Positions 20,293 through 28,513 of a stretch of DNA of 64,000 nucleotides are shown piece by piece. A program made the position numbers and the translations under genes. The notes below the pieces were generated by a model, which did no database searches, was not told the origin of the DNA, and was given only the letters and a program-made list of their open reading frames with translations. The stretch comes from Aliikangiella marina (GTDB lineage: Bacteria > Pseudomonadota > Gammaproteobacteria > Enterobacterales > Kangiellaceae), in assembly GCF_007004765.1 (NCBI RefSeq), contig NZ_VIKR01000001.1, positions 124,001-188,000 of the forward strand, written 5' to 3'. Position 1 is the stretch's first letter. Each line of letters starts with the position of its first letter.

Positions 20293-20315
20293 GGAGGAGC
20301 TATGCTCCTCCTTTT
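20293..20315 (+). terminator. Intra-cluster hairpin, attenuator or partial terminator
   Basis: GGAGGAGC at 20293-20300 pairs perfectly with GCTCCTCC at 20304-20311 over a 3-base loop, followed by TTTT. It sits between the PspA-like and YjfK-like genes in the same direction, so it may reduce expression of the later genes or protect the 3' end of the first transcript. The T-tract is short, so read-through is likely. Confidence 0.65.
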
Positions 20316-20332
20316 GCGTATAAGGAGCCTCA

Positions 20333-20971
20333 ATGTTTAATAAATGGTTTGGGAAAAAGGAAGAGTCAGTTCGCAAACTTGAACAACCTGAAGATCTGAT
20401 CCCTGGTGATATGTTTGATATGCAGGATTCATTTGGGCTTCCTCAAGCGGTTCGCGGTAAGACTTTTAAAGTTGTTAGTGTCAATACTTATGAGTATCAG
20501 TACGGCAAGGAAACTGAGTTTCTGCTCGAAGGTGAAAGTGGTGAGCCTTATCACATGACGGTTGATAATGAAGATGGAGAAAAGTACATCACTTTCGCAA
20601 TGAAAATTGAACGCGACGAAGTTGAGTCACTATTTGATATGGCGGCTTTCTCTGAAATTTTCGAGGATGAACCTGGAAACGCGCCAATAGAAACGACCGC
20701 AAAACGCGATAATTATGAACGTTGGGTTGCTGAACGGTATAACCGAGACGGTGATTGGGTATCGGGATATTTTCACCAAGCAGATTTTCGTCATTCATCT
20801 TTCTCTCAGTTTGAAGACGATAAAGCTGAACCTTTTGAGGCTATTACATTGGTATCTGATGATGATATGTATTCTGTTGAGATTGAGGTTTGGCCGAACG
20901 GAGAGACCGACGTCAGTCTCTGTGTTTCTCGCCCCGTTGCTGATATAAAAGAACTCTACGGGAAGACTTAA
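20333..20971 (+). CDS. YjfK-like protein (DUF2491 or DUF4178 type)
   Basis: A 212-residue soluble acidic protein beginning MFNKWFGKKEES. Residues 22-90 form beta strands (DLIPGDMFDMQD, FKVVSVNTYEYQYGKETEFLLEGESGEPYHM) like the DUF4178 or YjfK (DUF2491) domains that accompany PspA, DUF350 and SpeE genes. The second half has an aromatic-rich motif (DWVSGYFHQADF) and ends in strands. Placement right after the PspA-like gene matches E. coli yjfJ-yjfK. I cannot separate the two family names by eye. Shine-Dalgarno AAGGAG precedes the ATG. Confidence 0.75.
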   Translation: MFNKWFGKKEESVRKLEQPEDLIPGDMFDMQDSFGLPQAVRGKTFKVVSVNTYEYQYGKETEFLLEGESGEPYHMTVDNEDGEKYITFAMKIERDEVESLFDMAAFSEIFEDEPGNAPIETTAKRDNYERWVAERYNRDGDWVSGYFHQADFRHSSFSQFEDDKAEPFEAITLVSDDDMYSVEIEVWPNGETDVSLCVSRPVADIKELYGKT

Positions 20972-20975
20972 GTCG

Positions 20976-21302
20976 ATGAGTGATAAAAATACCAAGTGGA
21001 AAAAACAGGAAAAAGCGGCAAAAGCAACTCAAGTTGCGTTTGATGTCAGTGAATCGGTACACAAGTTCATTCAGAAAAGTTCCGTCGACGATAATTTAAA
21101 GTCCTCCGACTTTATTCGTAAGGTGCTTGGCCTCGAATATAAAGCCAAAAAAGTAAGACCTCGATTGACTTTAACTTTGAGCGATTCAGATTATGCGGTT
21201 TTAGGTAAAAGCTTTAACATTGACCCCAGCGATCATATTGCGATCAAACATGCGGTCACCAAATTACTCGTCGATTTAGCAAACAGTCATTCGAAAAAAT
21301 AA
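20976..21302 (+). CDS. Small basic protein ending the yjf-like cluster
   Basis: A 108-residue lysine-rich protein starting 4 bases after the YjfK-like stop, so it is translationally linked. A basic N terminus (KNTKWKKQEKAAKATQ) precedes a strand-helix-helix pattern (VAFDVSESVHKFIQKSS ... SSDFIRKVLGL), repeated in weaker form later (RPRLTLTLSDSDYAVLGKSF ... AIKHAVTKLLVDL). This resembles two ribbon-helix-helix units, a DNA-binding fold, but I do not recognise a family. If so, the twin palindromes upstream are its natural candidate targets. That link is inference. Confidence 0.7.
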   Translation: MSDKNTKWKKQEKAAKATQVAFDVSESVHKFIQKSSVDDNLKSSDFIRKVLGLEYKAKKVRPRLTLTLSDSDYAVLGKSFNIDPSDHIAIKHAVTKLLVDLANSHSKK

Positions 21303-21741
21303 TTAATTATCAACATTCTCCTCTAACTCGATTCCCGTCGATCGGTTGCTGCAGTTGAACAACCTATTGGCGGAGAAGGGTATTACTGAAACACTCAAAA
21401 TAACCTTCGTACTTACCTGTCAGCACGTCAACCCGTAAGTTGTGGAGAGATTTCATTGCTGCTGGAAGCGCAGCATCTTTCCTCAGTCAACATTTTCAAA
21501 AAAAGTTAATAGTCGACTTACGGTCCGACTTAAAGTAAATTGAGCCTCGATGGGAATGAGCTGAAGTCAATGAATACTCTAGCTATCTCGTTTAGCGAAT
21601 ATCAGCCCTTTTTTTAAAAGACTGTTTGCGGCAAGTGTTGTTTTACCAATGATGAGATATTGCTGGCGATGACCTTGTTTTAATCGAGAGATATCGCGAG
21701 CGTAGATAAATCGCTTTAATAGATAAAAGGTACTGAGAACT
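21303..21741. other. Intergenic region, about 440 bases
   Basis: This gap between the yjf-like cluster and the DUF2164 gene holds no recognisable gene or RNA. One plus frame at about 21345-21440 stays open for some 30 codons (reads like DRLLQLNNLLAEKGITE) but has no start codon with a Shine-Dalgarno and no family match, so it could be a gene remnant or chance. I see no clear terminator. Confidence 0.35.
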
Positions 21742-21990
21742 GTGACAGAGATTAAGTTTTCAAAGGAGCAGAAAGCGAGGCTGGTTCGAAGGATTCAACT
21801 TTATTTTCAGGAAGAGCTAGATCAGGAACTCGGACAATTTCCTGCTGAGTTTTTATTAGATTTTTTTACTGAAGAAATCGGTCCTAGCTTCTATAATCAA
21901 GGATTATATGATGCACAAGCTGTATTTGAATCTAAAATGGAAGGTATTGCTGAAGCAATTTATGAAATCGAGAAGACATCCGACTTATGA
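21742..21990 (+). CDS. DUF2164 protein
   Basis: An 82-residue helical acidic protein with the DUF2164 signature: KARLVRRIQLYFQEELDQELGQFPAEFLLDFF followed by EEIGPSFYNQGLYDAQ. The function is unknown. The start is GTG at 21742, the first start in frame. Its stop overlaps the start of the following acetyltransferase gene (ATGA), which shows tight coupling. Confidence 0.88.
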   Translation: MTEIKFSKEQKARLVRRIQLYFQEELDQELGQFPAEFLLDFFTEEIGPSFYNQGLYDAQAVFESKMEGIAEAIYEIEKTSDL

Positions 21991-22520
21991 ATGAGATTAT
22001 CCAGGATCCTAAATTGGAAATCAGAGAAGTCACAAACATCTCTAGTATGCGAGAGCCACTGAATGAAGTTCTCATTGACTGTGTCGACAATGGCGCATCG
22101 ATTGGTTTTTTACCGCCACTGAGTGAGGTTGACGCAGGACACTACTGGGCAGGTGTTAACGCAGACTTACAAGATCAAAATCGAATAATGTTAATTGCAC
22201 TGGATAACCGCAGAATAGTTGGTTGTGTGCAACTTGCTCTGGTCTCTAAACCCAATGGAGACCATCGGTGTGATGTTGAAAAATTAATGGTCCATACCGC
22301 TGCGCGGGGAAAAGGAATTGGTCAACTACTGATGAAAGCGCTCGAAGAAAAAGCTAAGTCCTTACATCGAAAGTTACTTGTTCTTGACACTCGCTTGGGT
22401 GATGCAGCTTCTCACCTTTATCGAAAGCTCGGGTTTCTGGAAGCCGGTCAGATCCCCGACTTTGCAAAAAATGAAAAAGGTGGATTAGATCCGACGGTAT
22501 TCTTCTACAAAAAACTATAG
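21987..22520 (+). CDS. GNAT family N-acetyltransferase
   Basis: A 177-residue GNAT enzyme that would transfer an acetyl group from acetyl-CoA to an unknown amine. The acetyl-CoA pyrophosphate loop RGKGIG is at 107-112 within VEKLMVHTAARGKGIGQLL, and the later strand-helix LLVLDTRLGDAASHLYRKLGF is typical. Start overlaps the DUF2164 stop. The following NTF2-like gene begins 8 bases after it, so the three form an operon. Confidence 0.9.
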   Translation: MNEIIQDPKLEIREVTNISSMREPLNEVLIDCVDNGASIGFLPPLSEVDAGHYWAGVNADLQDQNRIMLIALDNRRIVGCVQLALVSKPNGDHRCDVEKLMVHTAARGKGIGQLLMKALEEKAKSLHRKLLVLDTRLGDAASHLYRKLGFLEAGQIPDFAKNEKGGLDPTVFFYKKL

Positions 22521-22528
22521 CCGATAGA

Positions 22529-22936
22529 ATGTATTCAGAACTATTTCGCTCATACGCATCAGCTTTTACTGCAATGGACGTAAAAGCAATCGCGAGTTTT
22601 TACGACTTTCCAATGACCTTTTACTCAGAGACGGGAGAGAGCCTGCCGTTTGATGAAGATACCTTTAATCGAAATAGCGAATCGCTCGTTGACCTTTATA
22701 AAGACTTTCAAATTGCCACGGTAGACTTTGAATTAGAATCTCAAACGAATGTTTCTGATGTCTTAGAGCTAGTCTCTGTCATCTGGCATTTTAAAAAGGT
22801 TTCTGGGGAGTTAGTCTATTCGGCGGTTACCCGTTATTTAGTTGGCGTTAGTAACGGTCTATTAAAAATTAAGGCGGTTTTCGTTATCGATGAATCCGCT
22901 AAAATTCAACAGTTAAAATTATCGCTTCAAGCTTGA
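22529..22936 (+). CDS. NTF2/SnoaL-like fold protein
   Basis: A 135-residue protein with the cone-like alpha-beta pattern of NTF2-like proteins: an N-terminal helix FRSYASAFTAMDVKAIASFYDFPMTFY and long strands later (VLELVSVIWHFKK, LVYSAVTRYLVGV, LKIKAVFVIDE). It has no catalytic residues that I can assign. It is third in the DUF2164-GNAT operon. Its function is unknown. Confidence 0.75.
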   Translation: MYSELFRSYASAFTAMDVKAIASFYDFPMTFYSETGESLPFDEDTFNRNSESLVDLYKDFQIATVDFELESQTNVSDVLELVSVIWHFKKVSGELVYSAVTRYLVGVSNGLLKIKAVFVIDESAKIQQLKLSLQA

Positions 22937-22944
22937 AAAGCGTT

Positions 22945-23973
22945 CTATCCTATTCTCCAATAGCCGAGTTTTTTTCGATGGATAAGATTATCGAAAAGGT
23001 TTAATGGTTTTCGCTGTGTTTGCGGAAGCTCGCCTTGTATTAACTTGTCTACCGCAAGTAGCACTCTCTCGCTCGATAAGCCATCTTTGTATGGATGAAT
23101 TTCACGACAGCAAGTGTAAATTGCATTAAGGACTTCCGATGGTCTTGATAATGCATAGAGGATTGCTTGTTCTATCTGATGAGGTTGTTTGATATTAATT
23201 AAATATTGATCAGGTTTGGCATTATTATAACTAACAACAGGTTTAATGAGTTGCAGAAACTCACTGATTATCGAAGAAGTATCAGAAAGCATAACGTCAG
23301 CAGTGCGCAGCATTGGTAGTGTTTCAGCAATTTGGTCAACCATGACATTGTCAGAAGATAAGGTTTTAAACTTATCAGCCCAAATCGAATTCATTTGCTC
23401 GGGAAGTTTAATTAACCAGAAAAAATGTTTTTGTGCGGCCAAACTTTTAATCGTGCTAAAACAATCCTGAGCACTGGATAGGGCTGGGGAGGCCGAAGGT
23501 GCGTATAAAACTATCGGTAACTCGGTGTCTATATTTAATGATCGACATGAGTACAGAGGATCAAGTTTAGGCCAACCAGTTTCAACCACGTTGAAGTCCA
23601 AATGTTTTTTAGCGAGCTGATTAAAACCTAACGTACTAAACTTACCCTGGGTGCAATAAAGGTCAAAGGACTGACAAATCTCGAAAAATTTGGATTTTTT
23701 GAAATCAAGCCCATTGAAAATCTGTACTTTAAATCCCGGTATAAAACTGGGAAGGTTGTTTTGAGTGGCAAAAACGACATCGGGTTTAAATTGAATGGCT
23801 GAATAAATATCGGTGACATAGGATTCGTCTGGACCAAAAAGATTGGTATCGATAGTTTTGTTAGTGACAAACCAGCAGCAGTCGTCGCCGCGTTTGTAGA
23901 TAGCATTCTGCAGGGGACGTAAAATTTCTACGGCAGTGTTTTGGCTTATATAGAATAAGTACTTTCTGGCCAC
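22945..23973 (-). CDS. CDP-glycerol glycerophosphotransferase-like protein
   Basis: A 342-residue GT-B type protein. The second half fits the TagB/TagF family: LPIVLYAPSASPALS for the nucleotide lobe, and MLRTADVMLSDTSSIISEFLQLIKPVV, the loop around the donor site (DxSSI-E motif, about 228-248), then RPSEVLNAIYTC. In Gram-negative bacteria such enzymes act on surface glycans, but the acceptor and donor here are unknown. It stands alone and converges with the NTF2-like gene with an 8-base gap. Confidence 0.75.
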   Translation of the reverse strand: MARKYLFYISQNTAVEILRPLQNAIYKRGDDCCWFVTNKTIDTNLFGPDESYVTDIYSAIQFKPDVVFATQNNLPSFIPGFKVQIFNGLDFKKSKFFEICQSFDLYCTQGKFSTLGFNQLAKKHLDFNVVETGWPKLDPLYSCRSLNIDTELPIVLYAPSASPALSSAQDCFSTIKSLAAQKHFFWLIKLPEQMNSIWADKFKTLSSDNVMVDQIAETLPMLRTADVMLSDTSSIISEFLQLIKPVVSYNNAKPDQYLINIKQPHQIEQAILYALSRPSEVLNAIYTCCREIHPYKDGLSSERVLLAVDKLIQGELPQTQRKPLNLFDNLIHRKKLGYWRIG

Positions 23974-24306
23974 GGGACGTCAATTTGTTATTTTTATCTG
24001 ATTCTAAATCCTAATGTGGGAAAACTGAAGTGGCTTGCAGCACAATTTCTGGTTTCCTTCACTTTTGCTGAGTGATAGAAATACTGGATTTGAGAAAATA
24101 CACTTTTCACCAAGTCTCGCAGTCGACATTATGCTAAACTCCGTTGCCTTCAGAATAAGCGGCTATGCGCTGAGACTGAGCGCCTTTTCCAATGACATCG
24201 CGCTGAAATAGCGTTGGCGTAGTGGTAGGAAACACAATTCTTTGGAAAGCACATGGCGTGCAAGTATTTTTGAATTTAGTTTTGATTGACGAGCAGTGTA
24301 CATAAA
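23974..24306. other. Intergenic region between divergent genes
   Basis: About 330 bases separate the glycerophosphotransferase-like gene and the DUF2956 gene. It should contain both promoters. I see no RNA gene or strong repeat, and no promoter I can defend. Confidence 0.35.
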
Positions 24307-24654
24307 ATGAGCAAAAAGAAGAATATGCCCTCCAAGGAGACCATTCAAGAAGCCCATGCGATAGCGAAAGCGACGCAACGTCCAGGCCAAACTAAAGAGC
24401 AGACTAAGCTCATCGAAAAAGGAATACAAAAGGGGATAGCCGAATACAAGAAACGGCAAAAGTCTAAAGCGCGAGAATTAGATAAAAAGCTTAAACAATC
24501 TAGACGTGATCTAAACGCTACTAATGATAAGGAAACAAGCGGTTTTGCTGATAAGCCTCCTCAACAGCCACGGTCAATAAACGTATTGTTACCTTGGGCG
24601 CTGTTACTCGCTTCTTGGATCGGCTTCATCGGATTCATGATGTTTGAGGTCTAA
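24307..24654 (+). CDS. DUF2956 protein
   Basis: A 115-residue protein of the DUF2956 family: the segment EAHAIAKATQRPGQTKEQTKLI followed by EKGIQKGIAEYKKRQKSKARELDKKLKQ is the family core, a highly basic helix. One membrane helix ends the protein (about 94-112). I use the ATG at 24307 (MSKKKN), since an in-frame upstream start at 24286 adds only MTSSVHK. The function is unknown. The next membrane-protein gene begins 6 bases later. Confidence 0.85.
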   Translation: MSKKKNMPSKETIQEAHAIAKATQRPGQTKEQTKLIEKGIQKGIAEYKKRQKSKARELDKKLKQSRRDLNATNDKETSGFADKPPQQPRSINVLLPWALLLASWIGFIGFMMFEV

Positions 24655-24660
24655 ACTGCG

Positions 24661-25353
24661 TTGACCGCTCTCTCATTGTTCAATATCGCGGGCACGATAA
24701 ATTCACTGTTTGTACTGTTCAGTATCTATGGTGTATTTTTACAGCTTACATTGATCTGGCAGCGTGCCCAACAACATTGCAGCTCAACCACCGAACTTCT
24801 TTCTCTCAACCAATTTACCGTTACCTTTTTTGCTTATTTCTCTTTTTTTGTTTATGGCTACAGCGTCGAACCTTTCAACCACTATATGGTTTGGCCAAGA
24901 TTAATGGCGTGCTGTTTAGTATTTCTTATACTGTTCGAAATGTTTAAAGATAGAAATCAATTGCGAGTAAGGATTGTCTTCGGGTTAGTCGGAATATCGC
25001 TCATTTTAGGACTGATAGGGCTGCTAGTAGGGCCGAAAGTGGCTGATGAAAGTCATCTTATATCGACGGTCTTGATTCTAACGGTAAGCGGTGCGTTGGC
25101 ACAAGGGTACTGGCACCAGATTCGATTGATTGTCAAACATGGCAAGACCGGCGCCGTTAATATCAAAATGAATCAGTATATTTTAGCGATGGATTTTTCA
25201 ACGTTATTTTTGGCCTACACTATGGGCTTTGAGAATAGTTGGCCAATGGTTGTACTCGCGACAGTTTCAGGTTTAACAAAAGCCATTATCATGTACCTTT
25301 TTCGGTGGGTTAGAATAAGTCCAATAGCGGCTTCACGGCGTCAAGTCGGTTAA
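24661..25353 (+). CDS. Multi-pass membrane protein, PQ-loop-like
   Basis: A 230-residue protein with about seven membrane helices. Segments such as LLSLNQFTVTFFAYFSFFVYGYSVEPF and IKMNQYILAMDFSTLFLAYTMGF, 110 residues apart, look like repeated units reminiscent of PQ-loop/SWEET proteins, though the PQ dipeptide is absent. The start is TTG at 24661. Alternative starts are not clearly better. Substrate and role are unknown. Confidence 0.65.
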   Translation: MTALSLFNIAGTINSLFVLFSIYGVFLQLTLIWQRAQQHCSSTTELLSLNQFTVTFFAYFSFFVYGYSVEPFNHYMVWPRLMACCLVFLILFEMFKDRNQLRVRIVFGLVGISLILGLIGLLVGPKVADESHLISTVLILTVSGALAQGYWHQIRLIVKHGKTGAVNIKMNQYILAMDFSTLFLAYTMGFENSWPMVVLATVSGLTKAIIMYLFRWVRISPIAASRRQVG

Positions 25354-25427
25354 ATAGTTTTTTAAGCGGGTCATACCTGTTAAAGTAATTTACCCGTATG
25401 GTGCGCAAATACTGCTAGGGAAAAGTT

Positions 25428-25832
25428 TTGTCGAAATATCTTAAACTGGTTTCAGGTGTATTACAGCAAGCTGATAACGTACTTCTCGGATTGCGTAAAA
25501 ATACAGAGTATTACTCTGGCTTTTGGGCATTTCCCTGCGGCCGTCTCGAATCAGGAGAAAATTTTGTTGATGCCTTGAGGCGTGAGCTTTTTGAAGAAAC
25601 CGGTATTCAGATGATTGATGGTGAAAATTTGACTACGCTTTTTGATCATGAACAACAAATCGAACACGAGGTATTTCAAGTTACCGAGTGGCGGGGTGAG
25701 CCAATAAACAGGGAGCCGCAGCTTTGCCAAGAATTGCGTTGGTTTCCACTAACCCAATTACCGACTCCTATTACGCCTGCAACCTTAAAAATTTTAATGA
25801 GCCTTGTTGGCGAAAATTCAGCGGATCAGTAG
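25428..25832 (+). CDS. Nudix hydrolase
   Basis: A 134-residue Nudix enzyme that hydrolyses a nucleoside diphosphate linked to another group. The Nudix box is complete from G38 to I60 (GRLESGE-x7-RELFEETGI), providing the metal-binding glutamates. The start TTG at 25428 is followed by SKYLKLVSGVLQQADNVLLGLRK, the expected first strands. Substrate not predictable. It lies 9 bases before the membrane LuxR-like gene. Confidence 0.9.
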   Translation: MSKYLKLVSGVLQQADNVLLGLRKNTEYYSGFWAFPCGRLESGENFVDALRRELFEETGIQMIDGENLTTLFDHEQQIEHEVFQVTEWRGEPINREPQLCQELRWFPLTQLPTPITPATLKILMSLVGENSADQ

Positions 25833-25841
25833 ATAGCAGTC

Positions 25842-26249
25842 ATGTGGCGAATAGTTGTTAAATATGGAATGATTCTATTTGGCGCCTTGGCCGCATTTAA
25901 ATTCTTAGAATATCAGTTTTTTAGTTACAAACTATCGCTAGAAATCTACCTTGCAATCGTCGCCACCGCCTTTTTGCTTATTGGTATTTTATTGGCGAGA
26001 TATTTCGCTGGCTCTAAACCGCAGAACCTTTCAACAATCGACGAAGAGAAATTAGCCCTATTTAGTCAACGAGAGCAGGAAATGTTGCTATTTCTAGCAC
26101 AAGGATATACCAATAAAGAAATCGCAAAAAGCCTTGATATCTCTCCCAATACGGTGAAAACTCATCTTAAGAAGCTCTTTGATAAACTGGATGTCAACAA
26201 TCGCACGCAAGCAGTGGCTGAAGCTAAGTCTCTGAATTTAATACATTAG
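25842..26249 (+). CDS. Membrane-tethered LuxR-type transcription regulator
   Basis: A 135-residue protein with two N-terminal membrane helices (about 7-24 and 33-54) and a C-terminal LuxR/GerE helix-turn-helix at 70-135 (LFSQREQEMLLFLAQGYTNKEIAKSLDISPNTVKTHLKKLFDKL). It has no receiver or ligand domain, so the signal must come through the membrane part or a partner. The DUF4199 membrane protein is encoded next. A hairpin follows the stop. Confidence 0.85.
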   Translation: MWRIVVKYGMILFGALAAFKFLEYQFFSYKLSLEIYLAIVATAFLLIGILLARYFAGSKPQNLSTIDEEKLALFSQREQEMLLFLAQGYTNKEIAKSLDISPNTVKTHLKKLFDKLDVNNRTQAVAEAKSLNLIH

Positions 26250-26277
26250 TTATAATGTCACCCATTTGGGTGATAAC
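26249..26277. other. Hairpin between LuxR-like and DUF4199 genes
   Basis: TCACCC at 26258-26263 pairs with GGGTGA at 26268-26273 over ATTT. An outer GTTA/TAAC stem extends it with a 5-base bulge. No T-tract follows, so it is more likely an operator or mRNA-stability element than a terminator. Confidence 0.4.
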
Positions 26278-26336
26278 ATTTGCGGGCCTTTTTGCGGTAG
26301 TTTAAACCATCCATTCGAGCAGATAAGGAACAAACA

Positions 26337-26867
26337 ATGCAAAATAACATTATTAAATACGGTCTTATCGCGGGAACAGTAATCGTTCTTATCCCTGTTG
26401 TGGCTGAGATGTTTATGGGCAGGGGACCTGAGACGTTTCGCATTGGCGAGATTATTGGCTATTCCACCATGATTTTGTCGCTACTACTGATTTTTGTTGC
26501 TGTGAATAATTACCAAAAGCTGAATCCACAAGAAGTCGTTACTTTCGGTCAGATATTTTTAATTGGCATCGGCATCAGTACTATCGCTGGAGTGATGTTC
26601 GGTCTATATAACTTAGTTTATGTCTATTATATTGCGCCCGATTTTATGGATCAGTACTTCAATTATTACATTGAGAATATTCGTAACAGTGGCGCCCCTC
26701 AAGCGGAGATTGAAAAGCAAATTGCACAACTAGAACAAGAGAAGTCTTTCTTTATGAGTCCAGTTGTTAACTTTTCGGCTATGTTTGTCACAGTATTTGG
26801 GATCGGCGTTATCGTTTCATTAATTGCCGGTTTCTTTCAACGAACAAAACAGGCACAAGCGGCCTAA
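26337..26867 (+). CDS. DUF4199 membrane protein
   Basis: A 176-residue protein with four membrane helices, matching DUF4199: the opening IIKYGLIAGTVIVLIPVV, the second segment RIGEIIGYSTMILSLLLIFVAVNNYQ, the GQIFLIGIGISTIAG helix, and a charged loop (EIEKQIAQLEQEKSF) before the last helix. DUF4199 genes often sit beside LuxR-type or other regulator genes. It is 14 bases upstream of the VOC gene. The function is unknown. Confidence 0.85.
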   Translation: MQNNIIKYGLIAGTVIVLIPVVAEMFMGRGPETFRIGEIIGYSTMILSLLLIFVAVNNYQKLNPQEVVTFGQIFLIGIGISTIAGVMFGLYNLVYVYYIAPDFMDQYFNYYIENIRNSGAPQAEIEKQIAQLEQEKSFFMSPVVNFSAMFVTVFGIGVIVSLIAGFFQRTKQAQAA

Positions 26868-26881
26868 AGGAGAATAAAATA

Positions 26882-27256
26882 ATGGAATTACTGGGTATAC
26901 GATTTTGTTCTGTTAATAATCAAGCAGAAAAAGAAATCGACTTTTTTGAAAACGGCTTGGGCTTAAAAAATAGCTTCAAGGACATGCAGGATGTAGAAGG
27001 CATGGAAGGTTTTTTTGGGGGAATTTTTTCAACCAAAGATGGCGCGAGTTGGGCTGAAATTTGGCCATCAGGCGAGCAAATGCCAGCTGGTCTGATGTTA
27101 CAGTTGGTTGTTGATAACGCTGACAGTTTAGCTCAACATGCTGAAAAACAAGGTTTAGATCCGCAAGGTCCTGTCGATGCCCATGGCGAACGAATCTACT
27201 ATATACAATCACCATCAGGCCTAAACATGAGCTTCCAGTCGAAACTCGAGCCTTAA
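26882..27256 (+). CDS. VOC superfamily (glyoxalase-like) protein
   Basis: A 124-residue protein with the paired beta-alpha-beta units of vicinal-oxygen-chelate proteins: FFENGLGLKNSF in the first and LVVDNADSLAQHAEKQGL, PVDAHGERIYYIQSPSGLNMSF in the second, ending with a typical metal-site region. It could be an isomerase, dioxygenase-like or binding protein. The substrate is unknown. A strong terminator follows. Confidence 0.85.
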   Translation: MELLGIRFCSVNNQAEKEIDFFENGLGLKNSFKDMQDVEGMEGFFGGIFSTKDGASWAEIWPSGEQMPAGLMLQLVVDNADSLAQHAEKQGLDPQGPVDAHGERIYYIQSPSGLNMSFQSKLEP

Positions 27257-27314
27257 ACCATCAGCATTGATTGAGGGGGCTTTTCCTGTTTAAATAGTTG
27301 GCTTCCGAGGTTTT

Positions 27315-27357
27315 AAAACCGCTCAGATTTTTCTTTGAAGCGGTTTTTTTATTTTTT
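27315..27357 (+). terminator. Intrinsic terminator after the VOC gene
   Basis: AAAACCGCT at 27315-27323 pairs with AGCGGTTTT at 27339-27347 across a 15-base loop, followed by a T-rich tract to 27357. It closes the LuxR-DUF4199-VOC unit. Confidence 0.85.
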
Positions 27358-27474
27358 CATCCTGCTGTTGAATCAGTGCATCAATAGGCAGATAAAAATA
27401 AGCATTAAAAACCGAGATTAAAAACCAGGATTATAAAGTATCATCGGAATAGCTGAGGCCGAGGAAGTAACCAC

Positions 27475-28434
27475 ATGTTTGAACAAATTAAATCGGCGAG
27501 TAAACGCTTAAACGGAGTTGCTCATCATACTCCAGTACATACATCGAACAGTCTCAACCAAAAACTCGGTGCAGAAATATTCTTTAAATGTGAAAACTTT
27601 CAACGGGTTGGCGCGTTTAAATTTCGCGGAGCCTATAACAGTATTGTTCAACTCAACGATAAGCAAAAGTCACAAGGAGTGATTGCCTATTCATCCGGAA
27701 ACCATGCCCAAGCGATAGCTTGTGTCGGTAAAATGCTTGGAGTGCCGACTACCATCGTCATGCCTACTAATGCACCAAAAGTCAAACTAGCTGCTACTAA
27801 AAGTTACGGTGCGAGAGTCGTTGAGTATGATCCTTTCACTCAAACTCGCGAAGACGTCGCGGCGGAAATTCTTGAAGGTAGTCAGCTACATCTAATTCCA
27901 CCCTTTGATCATCCGCATGTGATCGCGGGTCAAGGTACTGCTGCATTGGAGTTGATGGATACGCATCCTGACTTGAATATGGTTTTAATCCCTTGTGGCG
28001 GCGGAGGTTTGCTCAGCGGCAGCAGTGTTGCAATAAAACACCTCAACGAACGTTGTAAAGTCTATGGTGTTGAGCCGGAGTTGGCCAATGATGCCAGTTT
28101 ATCTTTTAAATCTGGGAAAATTGTATCTAAACCGAACCCACCGACTATCGCCGATGGAACTCGGACGGCTTCATTAGGCGAGCTGACTTTCCCGCTGATT
28201 CAAACTCATGTTGACGATATTCTTGAAGTGTCAGAAGAAGCGATTATGGAGGCGGTAAGGCATTTGTTTTACAGAATGAAATTAGTAGTAGAGCCGTCTG
28301 GGGCTTTGGGGCTTGCGGCGTTGCTCAGTAATAACCTCAAACCCTCAGGTAAAGTTGGGATTATTATCAGTGGTGGCAATATCGATAGTGAAACGCTTTG
28401 CCAAATCCTGAATCAGTCACCATTAATGAGTTAA
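27475..28434 (+). CDS. Threonine/serine dehydratase or serine racemase-like PLP enzyme
   Basis: A 319-residue fold-type II PLP enzyme without an ACT regulatory domain. The Schiff-base lysine is Lys49 in GAFKFRGA. SGNHAQA (74-80) and GGGGLLSG (175-182) bind the substrate carboxylate and cofactor phosphate. The length fits catabolic threonine dehydratase (TdcB), serine racemase and threo-3-hydroxyaspartate ammonia-lyase, which cannot be separated by eye. It stands alone after a terminator. Confidence 0.88.
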   Translation: MFEQIKSASKRLNGVAHHTPVHTSNSLNQKLGAEIFFKCENFQRVGAFKFRGAYNSIVQLNDKQKSQGVIAYSSGNHAQAIACVGKMLGVPTTIVMPTNAPKVKLAATKSYGARVVEYDPFTQTREDVAAEILEGSQLHLIPPFDHPHVIAGQGTAALELMDTHPDLNMVLIPCGGGGLLSGSSVAIKHLNERCKVYGVEPELANDASLSFKSGKIVSKPNPPTIADGTRTASLGELTFPLIQTHVDDILEVSEEAIMEAVRHLFYRMKLVVEPSGALGLAALLSNNLKPSGKVGIIISGGNIDSETLCQILNQSPLMS

Positions 28435-28513
28435 ATCAGTTATTATTGGTCGTTAACGAATTGTTAAAAACAAGACAAAATGAGAAGAATAAAGCCTGAA
28501 CTAAGGAGCAGAT

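Noticed and set aside
21345-21440. Open stretch of about 30 codons downstream of the yjf-like cluster
   Set aside because: No start codon with ribosome site and no family match; chance or an old remnant cannot be told apart.
24661-25353. True SWEET/PQ-loop sugar transporter
   Set aside because: The helix pattern is similar but the PQ motif is missing, so I left it as PQ-loop-like only.
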